In this document: positions 10,862-21,720 of the stretch, in pieces
Layout: each line of letters starts with the position of its first letter
Position numbering within the stretch: position 1 is the stretch's first letter
Source: Vespula vulgaris
Lineage: Eukaryota; Arthropoda; Insecta; Hymenoptera; Vespidae
Length of the DNA stretch: 64,000 nucleotides
Reading direction: 5' to 3'
Assembly (NCBI RefSeq): GCF_905475345.1
Contig: NC_066600.1
Coordinates: 3,132,501-3,196,500, forward strand
The notes under the pieces: generated by a model
The model's input: the letters and a program-made list of their open reading frames with translations, nothing else
What the model was told of the DNA's origin: nothing
Databases searched by the model: none
Made by a program: the position numbers and the translations under genes

Positions 10862-12780
10862 TAATAAAAAACGTAAACAAAATGAAAGATTTCAATGTTC
10901 TCTGATAACAACTAAGGCGCATATTTCTAGACACCATATATGTATGTAGGTATGGAAAAATCCTTGAATAATAAATGTAAGTACAATGTTCTGTATAGGG
11001 ACATTCACGATTTAAATCGACGATAAGATCGATGTTACGAGATTTCCAACGTCGCAAAGTTAATAGTTTCTCTTAACGTATCTACGATCTCGAAAGCCGG
11101 TAATCGCACGGAAAGAGATAATCGTATAATCGGTTGGTAATTATAGCAGAGTCGGTCGGTGGTTCGGCCAGGCATTGAATTGTTTCTTCTCGTTGCACGC
11201 TCTCAACTATTTTAACGACAAAGACCGACGTTGTTCCCTCGAACGACCGGACTGAGATTTTCTCGAAGAAGAAGACGCCGAGCTCTTCTGCTCGTTTCTT
11301 CTCTCGCTTAGATATTACGCGCTCGACTTTAATCGAGTTAATTAAATCGCGTGAAAGATCTTGGACGCGTATCATTCCTACTTCGGAACGATTTGATTTT
11401 TCTTTTCTTTTTTTTGTTTTTTTTTGTTTCTTCTCTTTTTCTTAGTTTTTCGTTTTCATTCCTCTTGAAAGATCGACAGGAGAACGAAAGAAAATTTTTG
11501 ATAGGGTAGAAGAAAATTTAATAACAATAAATGAGGTACGAATGTGAAAGATGCGATAACGATAACAATATCCGAGGGAAAATGTCTCGTTTATTCTCGC
11601 AATGGATTCCAACGAAGCCTACGTGAAATCGTTAACGATGCGATTAGTAGGTATATAAACGGTAGGAGACCCGTATAGATCGCCCGTATAAATATGCATG
11701 TATATACATATGCATGTATATGTATTATATTAGTTTGCACCGCGGTGCGAGGCGAATGTTGCGAGTACTCCCCGCTGAGGCTAATCTCGCAGGATACGAA
11801 ACGTGGAATTAAATCGACGCAACGGGTACGTTCGCGTGGGAGGCTGGTGGTTCGTCATTTTTACTGGATCTCTAATCTCTAATCTCTAGAAAATCTATGA
11901 TAGTTAACGAGTTTGCCCGGAGTTATTTTCAATACCGGAATCGATTATGAAAATCGACATTGAGACAAGTTGATACGAGAGATAAAACTTTAATTGTTTA
12001 TCGTTATTAATAAATTATATCATCCTTCGAAGATCATCGACCGAGCTAAATCTTCCTCTATCTCTCTTTCTATTTATCTTTATCTCTGTTTCTCGTTCTC
12101 TTTCTTGTACATAATGTTCACCATTGTATATTCCCCTTTCCTTTTCTCTCGGGGCAACCAATACGCGCGAGTAGTTCTACTCTCCTTCGTTCAAAATACG
12201 TTTGCCATGTGGCGCGTCCGACGTTGGTCGCCGTTTAAACCTAATTACCGGTCACAGCGCTCGGTATTCATTAACGCCTGGAGCGCGAGTGTCGCTTATG
12301 GTCAGCACTCTCCTAGGATTCGAAGGAACCTCCCTCCTCCTTTTTCTCATACTCCAAAACCATTCCCTTCACGAACATTGTTCTGTTCTCCGTTCTCCTA
12401 AAATCCTCTCTTATGGTTACGTCGAACAAGTGGTTCCCCTAAATGAGAGAATAGATATACATACGTACGTACGTACGTACATACATATATATGTATATAC
12501 TATATAACGTAGAATGTATAGTATCATTTCATTAAAGATATAAAACCTTTCCAAATCTAAAGTGTTGTGTATCTACTATAAAGAAAAAAGAAAAAAAAAG
12601 AAACGGAAAAGGAAAGAAAAGAACGAATTAGAAACGTGTATTCAGTTTGATCGGGTACGACATAAAGGAAAGGATATTTCGAAAGGACCACCGCAGATAA
12701 GATAAACATCCTCAAGAGGGTGTCATTTCCGTCGCTTATTTTACGATCCTTCCCATGAAGACTTTCTTGACACTTCGTCG
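10290..12780. other. noncoding DNA with GAGC/GAAC, GGTG and GA repeats
   Basis: Contains GAGC then GAAC tetranucleotides and a CG alternating run (10501-10545), GGTG/GGTT units (10777-10816), GA (10818-10857), T-rich 11395-11455 and ACGT units (12461-12490). The stretch 11460-12060 is ordinary unique sequence. No splice-flanked frame. Confidence 0.6.
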
Positions 12781-13185
12781 ACTACCCTCGGGGCTAGCAA
12801 AGAACGCGTTACGAGCGAGCTCGTTTAACTCAGTAATTAGAATGCAAATGCCGTGCGATCGCGGTCTCAATAATTTTCAATGATTACATTGTGAGTACGT
12901 ACAAATTAACGCCCTGCACGAAGCAACAGGATGGAAGGAAACTTTTCTCGCTTTACGATCACGATTTTTGCATTCGCGTTAATGCCGAAACGTTTACGAT
13001 AAAGATAAACGAAATATTTAAAATGTCGGGGAACGATCGTTAAGAGTCCCTTAATTAGATTAATTAGCCGATAACCGCAAGTTTTAACCCCTCCTCTACC
13101 TCTCCTTTTCGTTGCTCTCTCCCCTTTTCGCGAGAACGGACGAGAAAGTTTCTTGGTACGAAATTGATTTCGAAATTTTTATAGA

Positions 13186-13233
<48 letters not shown>

Positions 13234-13420
13234 GCACGTTGATTGAATAGATACTGTTTCTGTTTCAACGATGTAATCGTCGGAATATCGTTTGAATATT
13301 TTTGCTAAAAGAGAAGTCGAGTTATAACGACGACGACAATGACGACAACGACGACGACGACGACGAAGATCAGGATGCATTTCTCGCTGGATCGCGCAAT
13401 AATTAGAATGCAAATTCGTC
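12780..13420. promoter_or_regulatory. candidate enhancer with homeodomain and POU sites
   Basis: A largely high-complexity island. The word TAATTAGAATGCAAAT occurs at 12834-12849 and again at 13400-13415. It joins a homeodomain core (TAATTAG) to a perfect POU octamer (ATGCAAAT). Two further TAATTAG sites lie in tandem at 13052 and 13061. Such clusters are typical of developmental or neural enhancers. The clustering is seen, the enhancer role is inferred. A TA microsatellite (13188-13228) and GAC repeats (13327-13368) interrupt it. Confidence 0.45.
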
Positions 13421-15350
13421 GTGGCTCGACTTGTACGTATAAACAGGCTAGCGGTGGCTCGTGTTGCACCCTTTTCTATATACATCGTTCGGCAAACGCA
13501 TTGGCCACAGCGAGTTCTCTCTCTTTCTCTCTCTCTCTCTTTCTCTATCTATCTCTCTCTCTTCCTCTCTCTTTCTTTCTTTCTTCGTCGATGGCCGGAT
13601 GGTCGGGGGCCGTCTTTAATGCGTTTTCGGTCCTGGAAGCAGTAAAAGCGACGCCTTTTATAGCTCGTTATTCCGCGAACCGATGGGAACGAACGGACTG
13701 CCACTGCGACTCCTCTACGATAGCTTCTTCTATTCTCATTTTCTTTCTTTATTCCGCTTTTTTTTTCCTTTTCTATCGTTTTGCTTTCTTTTCTTTTTAT
13801 TTGTTTCTTCTTTTCTTTTTGTTCTTTTAGAAGTCAACTCTCTCATTCGATTCTTTATTCCATGATTCTAATTGAATTATAATCCTTGTCAAAACAAGAA
13901 TCGGTGATTAAATCTAGTAAGAAAAAGAAAAAGAGGGGGAGGGAGAGAGAGACAGAGAGAGAAATTCTCGTTATCTTCGTTGAACAAAGTTGCACGCGTT
14001 GCGGTCGTCCGGACAAATAGATTACGTGCTCGAAGGGATGCTTTTCGCGGGGGGTAGACTCTCGAAGCTGCTCACACGTGCTACGCACGTACGCGTTCGT
14101 TCGAGCAGAAGCAGTCCTCCCTACTCCTCCTCGCTTTTTCTCCCTTCTCCTTCTCCCTTCCAAAAGAAGCGTCTTCTCTATTTCGCCCTTCACCATCTCT
14201 CCTTTTCGACTCTCGAAAAATTGCAACGCGTTAGCTCGAAATCCTCTAGCCATACCATTATTAAATCTACGTTCGTATTAGATCGCAGGGTGCTGGTACG
14301 ATTCGAGTCGAGTCGAGTCGAGTCGAGTCGAGTAGAGTAGACTAGAGTAGAGTAAAGTAGAATCGAGTCGAGTCGAGTCGAGTCGAGTCGAGTCGAGTCG
14401 AGTCGAGCAAAGCAAAGGGGGCCTTCGTAATGGACAGGAGTGGAAAGCATTAATATTCTCCTCTCGTAAGGACCATCGAAACGCGACGGGACGCGGATCG
14501 ACGAGAGATTCGCGTATTACCGACGTTAACTCGATTCCACGGGCTCTACTTCTCTTAACCAACGATTGTATCCGCTGTGAGATTCTTCGTTCCTGTTAGA
14601 AATTACTAGGACATTCGTAATACGATTAAACGTCTCTTGAACGAATCTAAAAAAAAAAAAGAAACCAAAGAAAAAAATGAGATAACAAAAGAAACGTCAA
14701 AGCATTTAAATATATCCTCGAAACAAATCTTCTTAATACGTCGAGTGAATTTTTAGGCGAACGAATTATCGCCATAGGATTCATACAAAAATTTCTCGCT
14801 ATTCGATTCATCGGTCTAAAAGTTGTTGGCCGGAAATTCTTCCCACGATGGACCGCTTTACAGCATCCTCTTTTAAAACCCGACGATCTTTCCTTCCTTC
14901 TATCTCTCTCTCTATATATATATATATCTCTCTCTCTCTCGACGCGTCATCGCGAAAAAGCCAAAACGATCTTGACTAAAATCGTCCGCTAAAGTGCTAT
15001 CGCTGGCAATCCTGGGCGCAAGGGAGGATCCGAAAAAGCGCGAGCCTCTGATCTCACCGCGTGAGAGGATCTCCAGTTGTTTATCTACTTATTATGTCAG
15101 TCCGACCTAATTGGACATATTTGAGGATCTGCCGGATGCTCGCACGTATCCTACTATAAGAGATATCCTCTTCTCTCTTCTTTCATTCTCGTCTACAGTG
15201 GCATCCGCGAATAGCCGCGCTTACAAGGGTATAATATCCGAGCGAAGAGCGAGACCGCTAGCAAGAAGAGTCGCATAACTTTCGCCGATCATGACTCCGG
15301 CCGCCATCCGTCTTTAGGAAACTATCCTCGCCATTGGAATCGTTCCGCTA
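13420..15350. other. noncoding DNA with the first CGAGT array
   Basis: Contains CT/CTTT (13517-13588), GA (13925-13962), the CGAGT pentanucleotide array (14304-14417), CT-TA-CT (14901-14940) and otherwise unique DNA. 14950-15340 is high-complexity without a clear signal. Confidence 0.6.
14304..14417 (+). repeat. CGAGT pentanucleotide array 1
   Basis: About 23 units of CGAGT in two perfect blocks separated by degenerate units (TAGAG, AAAGT, TAGAC). The opposite strand reads as LDSTR repeats in a frame. Same unit, orientation and length class as the array at 24180. Confidence 0.95.
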
Positions 15351-15586
15351 CGGTTAAAATCAACTTTTCTTTCTTTCTTTCTTTCTTTATTTCCCCCACT
15401 CTGCTCTGACTCCAACCCACCCCTTCCCCGCCCACCTCCGCCCCTTAGTTGTACTCATTTCCTTTCATCCTTGTTCGTTTTCATCGCCGTTCGATAAACT
15501 CGAACGAGATAGCGAGAAGACGCACGTGGAAAGATGCATCGCTTCATCCGTTAGGATGACTCGTATCATTTGCAGCGGAAATACAA

Positions 15587-15646
<60 letters not shown>

Positions 15647-16475
15647 GCACACACATTTTTTTTTCTTTCTCCTTCCTGTTGCTATCGAAAACTATCTGAT
15701 TGGATCGATCGATTCTTTTTTTCTCTATTATAATACAAAACGGAAAAGTAGAAAAATAAAGAAAAGAAAGAAAAGAGAAGAAGAAGGAAATAAAAACAAA
15801 TAAAAAAAAAAAGGAGAAAGAAAAAGGAAACGTACTGTTGGAAAGAATTTTTGCAGGTGGATCCTGGCTCTCGAAAGTTAATACAGAGAACTCGGTATTC
15901 GTCGTGAAAACGGCATTTTTCTTCTTCGTTTCATGGCACGTACTTATTTACGTGAAACATGCTATGGACCACGTAGAAAAGGATGGAGAGAGAAAGAGAG
16001 AGAGAGAGAAAGAGAAAGAGAAAGAGAAAGAGAGAGAATGAGAATGGCTTCTCGGTCGCGCGCATGTACCTACGTATGCTTGTGTGAACGTGTGTGCATA
16101 TCCCAGGGCAGATCCGTACGAAAGTGCCGAGCGGGCAGCACCGAATACCAAACGAAAGGACTATCCACCCTGCGGATGATGGTGGCGCGTCATACATAAG
16201 GTATGACCATCGTCCGGCCAAAGGCCGCGAAAGAGATAGACGGAGAGAAAGAGAGAAGGAATATTTATTACGCTGGTGCGCCTGCTTTCTATAAGTATAA
16301 AAAAAATATATATATATGTATAGGTTTACGTATATACGTGTATATAAATATATATGTATGTATGTATTTATATATACAAAGACTGTGCGCGGGTGGAGTG
16401 GAGATAAGAGACGAGGTAAACTTATCGAATCAATATAACGTTGCATCGGCACGCTGCACGGTCCACCTGTCCCTT

Positions 16476-16531
<56 letters not shown>

Positions 16532-17014
16532 TAAAACGAACGATTTTCTCGAGTGCTGATCAAAGGGAGAACCCGCCACCCGTATATTCGACTCGCGTAA
16601 TATTTCATGAGGCGATTCCCTTTGTCGACGGAGCTTCGCGCGAGGAATAACCAATGGTTTTGGGTTCGGTACAACGTTTAGGGCATTTATTGCGAACAAG
16701 AATCGCAACCAGGACATATCTTTCTCTTTGCCGATGTTAGTTCGATCGATCGGACCTTTGGTAATTAATAATAATCTAGATGACTTGCGGATCGGAATAT
16801 AAGCGGTGAACTGTTATAATCGACTCTCGGCGTTACCTTGGCAAATTTTTTCAAGCATGGAAATGCGTCGCAATATAGTCTCTCTCTCTTTCTCTCTCTC
16901 TTTCTCTATCTCTATCTATCTTTCTCTCTCTCTTTGACTGTGCAATGTAATTATATCTTACGGTAAATCGTTCGACATCGGAGAACACCGGGATCAACTT
17001 TATCATCATTATCT

Positions 17015-17047
<33 letters not shown>

Positions 17048-18000
17048 TCATCATCATCATCATCATCATCGCAAACAGTGACGATGATGTCCTTGTAAGG
17101 TCGCTCAGCTTTCGACGTCCGGCCAAGGTCGGGCCCCGCGACAAATTCAAATTCCGACGAGGATCGAAGTTTAATGAATCGATTAAGGAGACAACGTGCC
17201 TCGCGCGCTTAATCTTTCGTCGAACGTCAACGGTGTACTCCTCTTGTATTTCTCCCCGTAATTCTACTTCGAGAGAGAAAAGTTTCAAAATTAACATGAA
17301 AATCTAAAATTATGCGGAACATAAATTTTAGATCTTTTTAGTACCTACCAGTTCCGATCAGTAATAGAAGGCCGATGAACGAGAGAGAAAGAGAGAAAGT
17401 TAAAGATTCGAGAAAGAGGGGAGAAGAGAGGCCGTCCAGTGGACAGGATCGATAATCTTCGGTGATCCATCTCGATCCAGCCGAAGCGTTCTCGATCCAC
17501 GGTCACGCCCAGGGTAGATCCTGTTGGCTGGCCGGCGTCAACGCGACGTTCGTAAATTCACGGCGGACAAACTGGCAAGAATAGTTCGCATAATTTCTCA
17601 AGGCCTACCAGTTTTGACGGCGTCGAGCAAGTTATCTTGGCACAATCTCTGCTCCTTCTTTCCTCTTCGTTCTTTTCCCTTTAACGCTACCTCCGAAGAA
17701 AACAGAAAAAAAATATATATAAAAAAGAAAAAGAAAAAAAGAAACAGGAGATAAAAAGAAGGAGAAGAAGAAGAAGAAGAAGGAAGAAAAAGAAAACGGC
17801 AGCATATTTTAAAATATAAATATTTTGCGGTTCGCAAGGAATTTTTGATTGTAAATAATCTTGATCGATACGAATGGGTATCATTATTATGATATATATT
17901 AAAGAATAATTTCTTTATATATAGGTAAATAGATACCAACATAATTCATACCAACAGAATTCAGAAAAGTCTTGATAAACGTTTGTTAGTCCCGTATCTA
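15350..18000. other. noncoding DNA, dense CT/GA/TA repeats
   Basis: Contains CTTT (15366-15388), a long CT to CA array (15590-15653), GA/GAAA (15965-16038), an ATGT-rich tract (16300-16378), GA (16476-16526), CT (16879-16934), a GTC to ATC transition (17014-17070) and AAG-rich DNA (17700-17795). A weak acceptor (TTTTTGCAG|GTGG at 15857) has no matching donor. No gene supported. Confidence 0.65.
17014..17070. repeat. GTC array switching to ATC array
   Basis: About ten GTC units continue in register as ATC units. A single C-to-T-type change of the unit, then expansion of both versions, explains the structure. Confidence 0.9.
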
Positions 18001-19060
18001 CGTTAATTAGCGAGTTCCTCGAACCTCTTATTAATCCACGTCTTATCCGTCTCTATATCTCGTAACTCGTGTATCCTTGGGAGAATATATTTGCAAGATG
18101 TCTCATTACGTCAGCTAAATAGACAAAGATGGAGACTTGGAGAGAACGATCGATTATGTAGATAGATACGTCAAACGGTTACTAGTATTCGCTACGATAC
18201 GCCCGCATAATCGTCGATCGAAGTTACGATAACGCGGAAAAATTGGAAGGAAAGTCGTCTTCGAGTGCTGGTAGGGTAGCGAGAACGCAAATGCCCGCAT
18301 TTAACGTTTCATACGGTATGATCGCATCGTGTTCCAGATGCTTCTCGATTATAAACAAGTTGTGCCATGCGAAATTACTATAAACGACGTTATAGTCATA
18401 TATATATATATATATCTAAAATGTAATTAATAGAAAATGTTCTATCCTTTGACGGATACGAAATAAGGTGTCTTTTATTAGTTTGCAATTTTCGATTAAG
18501 TTCAAATGTCAAATAAATAGTCATCGCTCGCTTGCATTCATCGACTGGGATTTATATCGTGTAAAAGCGCGTAGGCGAACGCAGGAGATGCTCGAGTAGA
18601 TCCTTTTGCAGATCCTGTCTTTACGGTTACGTAAACGAACAGGAGACGAGTTGAGACGAGACATGACAGAGAAAAAGAGAGAGAGAGAGAGAGAGGGAAT
18701 ACTGCCAGTTACGAGTCTTGCCGCTGTTCTTTTTTCTTTCCATTTTCTTTTTCTCGTTTTGTTTTTATATAAAAGTACTTGAAACTAGCTAACAATTCGA
18801 TAAAATCTCATATATTACAACTAGAAAATAATTTTCCCTGGCCGGTATGGTAATTTTTACTTTGATACGAACTACTTACGTCATTGCGATTCTCAATGGC
18901 TCGTATAACGTTATGCAATTAACTGCATCGGAAATGAGTTGTCGCGTGATATTTTTTTTCGGTTGAGAACGCACTCGATTCCGGTTCGATAGTCGGATAT
19001 ATAAAGACGAGGAGAGGTCGCCATTGGAAAAACAAGCGACGAGGTAGTAAAAGAGGTTCG
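18000..19060. other. repeat-poor unique stretch with a TATA-like box
   Basis: About 1 kb with only short TA (18401-18416) and GA (18676-18695) tracts. TATATAAAG near 18998 followed about 30 bp later by CGCCATTGG could be a weak promoter on +, but the frame after it begins without an ATG inside a GAA repeat. I rate this low. Confidence 0.35.
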
Positions 19061-19122
19061 AAGAAAAAAAAAAGAAAGAAAGAAAGAAGAAAATAAAAAG
19101 AAGAAAGAAAAAGAAAAAGAAA

Positions 19123-19153
<31 letters not shown>

Positions 19154-20540
19154 AGAAGAAGAAGAAAAAGTGCTCGAGCGTAATGCGCTTATAATTAATT
19201 CTCGCGTAATTAGCAGAGCGCGTCGGAGAGGAGCGAAGAAGAATATAGTGAGGGGTTTTGGGGTGGGGAGGAAAGAGGTTTTATCTCGAATGGACGATCG
19301 TTACCAAGGTACTGCCTCGTGGACGACGTGCTTAGAGCTATCGAGTAACGCTTTGTTTTCGTTCTACGCCGGAAACGTCGAAGAAAGTTATTACTGAAAA
19401 GATATCGTTATCCATTGTTGAAAAGCATCTACGATAAATCTAAGTAAGGGGGAGGGTTGGTCTCGCTTCGAAGAAAATTTTTGGGTCAACTTCGTGGTGT
19501 ATTAAATGAGAGAATGATCTTGTTAATTACTTACGTTAAAGGAGCTCAATGTATTATAATTAAGAGAACTCGATCCAATCGAGTTCGATTAACTAACTCC
19601 TCGACCTTTCTCTGCGTCTTTTATCTTCTTTTCTTTTTTCTTCTTCTTTTCTCTCCCTCTCTCTCTCTCTCTCTCTCTTCTTCTTCTTCTATTTTCTTTT
19701 TTCTTTGTCCTCCTTCTTTTCCTTTCTTGTTTGATTTTTTATCTTTTCTTCTCAACCTTTCAACGTTTGAAAAGTACATAAATGTTGGACGGTTAAATTA
19801 CGGAAGGATCGATTTTCTCGCGGCAGCCGTCGAGAATTCACGCCGTCGTTTCCGTGGCGCGTCGATTAACGACGGGCCTTTCGCAACGCGGCGAGAAGCA
19901 TAAAACAGTCCGGAACATAGATCTCCGTTGCGGCCGGAAGCACCGTGTCGAATACACGGCTCCCTGCTCATTTTCTCGCCTCGCAAACTCGCGGTGGACG
20001 CGAGCGAGCGTGATGGTAGCGATGATAGAAGCAAGAAAGAGAGATGTGCTGCGAACAGAATGGCCGTAAAAGGAGACGAGAGACGGATGATAAAAACGTG
20101 TAATAGACTTTTAAAAGTAGCCCGGCCGTTCGTTTCGTATCTCTGCGAAAGAACTCTCTCTCTTTCTCTCTCTCTCTTTCTATTTCTCTTTTCTACCTCT
20201 TCCACTTAAATATATCTCCTCTTTCTTTCTCCTTTCTCCTTCTTGCGTCCGTCTTTCCCCTTATATGTAACATATTTCAAAGTATCATCTAAAAGTTTTG
20301 AAAATTAAGAGAACCGTGAAAGAGAGGATCGTAATTTTCGTCAGAAGGAAAAAGCTGAGACCATTCGTAGACACGATCTTATACAGTTAGAGAACACGAA
20401 TCGGTAACACGATTGCTATGTAAAATTTACACGGAAATATAGAGACTGTGTACGGCTAGATAGCTTCCAGGTGTTTCACTTCTGAAGGAACTCTCGTCGC
20501 GTGACACACTGTAAATCAGCAGGGCCCGACGTACTAGAGA
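19060..20540. other. noncoding DNA, GAA and TTC tracts
   Basis: An A/G-rich block (19061-19168) ends in GAA repeats. CT and TTC tracts occupy 19655-19690, with CT at about 20155-20185. 19800-20110 is GC-rich unique DNA open in several frames on both strands without splice signals. 20240-20540 is unique with no signal. Confidence 0.55.
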
Positions 20541-20840
20541 TACGTGCCTGACCAGTTTGATGGCCGCGGCTCATTAACGCGGTTCCTCGATGCCCCTCCA
20601 TTCACAGGATCGACTTGTGTTGCGCGCGTTCACGTTAGCTCCTACCAGTATCCCCAGTATCCAACATCCAACATCCAGCATCCACTTTTACGTGTATACT
20701 ACGGACATGCTTCTCTTCGGACTCCTCCCACTCGGATGCCTTCCATTTGGATCATCTCGATCGTTCCTTCGATCGAGGAGACATTTTTCTTCATAATATC
20801 TTATCGTCCGTCCTCTTCGAATGTAGTTATCCAGGAAATG

Positions 20841-20863
20841 ACTGGACGTTTTAAACGTCCAGT
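20841..20863. repeat. 23-bp near-perfect palindrome
   Basis: Arms ACTGGACGTTT and AAACGTCCAGT are exact reverse complements around a single T at 20852. It lies just before GTC repeats at 20877-20937. It could be a dimeric protein site or a hairpin, and is not explained by simple repeats. Confidence 0.9.
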
Positions 20864-21358
20864 AGATAGGTACATACGTCGTCGTCGTCGTCGTCGTCGT
20901 TGTCATAATCGTCATAGTTGTCGTAGTCGTTGTCGTAACTATCGTAGCAAATAATTCAACCGTGAAATATAGTATTAATTCTTGATCTCGCTTACTGATT
21001 GTGAAGGTACCGATTTGCACCGCTAATTTCGTTGCATACTTACCTGATGCAATAGGTACTTAATACTGTCTCTCTCGTTTCTCCCTTCTCTCTTTGTCTC
21101 TCTCTCTCTCTCTATTTTTCTGTAGTATATCACGTTACGTGGATATAAGTTTCCTGAACGTACAGGTTTAAATACGTTTACGAGGAGAACCAGCAGCGAA
21201 CCTCTCATCTTTGTTCTCACGATCTTTACGAAGAAAATTGATCTCACATAAGATAAAGGAAATAATGGGTATGAATGGGTATGACCGAGTGATCAATGAT
21301 AATTATCATGTATACTCTGGTAGATCTTAATAGGTAGACATGTGTTTGATTAAACGAA

Positions 21359-21393
<35 letters not shown>

Positions 21394-21530
21394 CTTCTTC
21401 ACTTTTCTAATAGTCTAAAGAAAAAAAAAAAAAAAATCTATCGAAAAAAATCGTTTATTATATTCGCTTTTAAATACAAAGTTAAGATATATATATACGT
21501 TTAAGTTACTATCGAAGTAGCAGCATTTGG
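20864..21530. other. GTC repeat and unique DNA
   Basis: An imperfect GTC array (20877-20937), a CT tract (21098-21113) and a TA array (21361-21391). On the minus strand CATCAG|GTAAGT (rev of 21036-21047) is a good donor, with a possible acceptor ending near 21160. That exon would contain the GA tract, which argues against it. Confidence 0.5.
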
Positions 21531-21720
21531 AGGCAGCACGAGCCGCAGAACCGAGAAGAAGACTCCAGAAGTATATAGTCTTCTTTTTGAGCAGCCGTAG
21601 CCATTACCTACCGTGAGCCGCCTACTAGAGTAGCGACCTTCCCTCGCTACTCTCGTAGCTACTCTCTCTCGCTGCCTGGGATAGTCCGAGATCGTGGATA
21701 ACAGTTATTAGGGGGCTTTT
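21530..21720 (+). other. structured unique segment with 10-bp hairpin
   Basis: AGAGTAGCGA and TCGCTACTCT form a perfect 10-bp stem with the loop CCTTCCC at 21627-21653. A further copy of GCTACTCTC follows, and GCAGC words flank it. The segment is high-complexity and repeat-free. A small structured RNA is conceivable, but no family is recognised. Confidence 0.3.

Noticed and set aside
15931..16674. 247-codon minus frame
   Set aside because: Composed of GA/CT repeat translation joined to unrelated unique pieces, with similar frames open on the other strand.
18981..18995. GGTTCGATAGTC resembling a tRNA B box
   Set aside because: No cloverleaf can be drawn around it, and a TATA-like sequence follows immediately.
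21023..21247. Minus-strand exon with CATCAG|GTAAGT donor
   Set aside because: The donor is good, but the exon would include the GA microsatellite and its acceptor is poor. Not retained as an exon.
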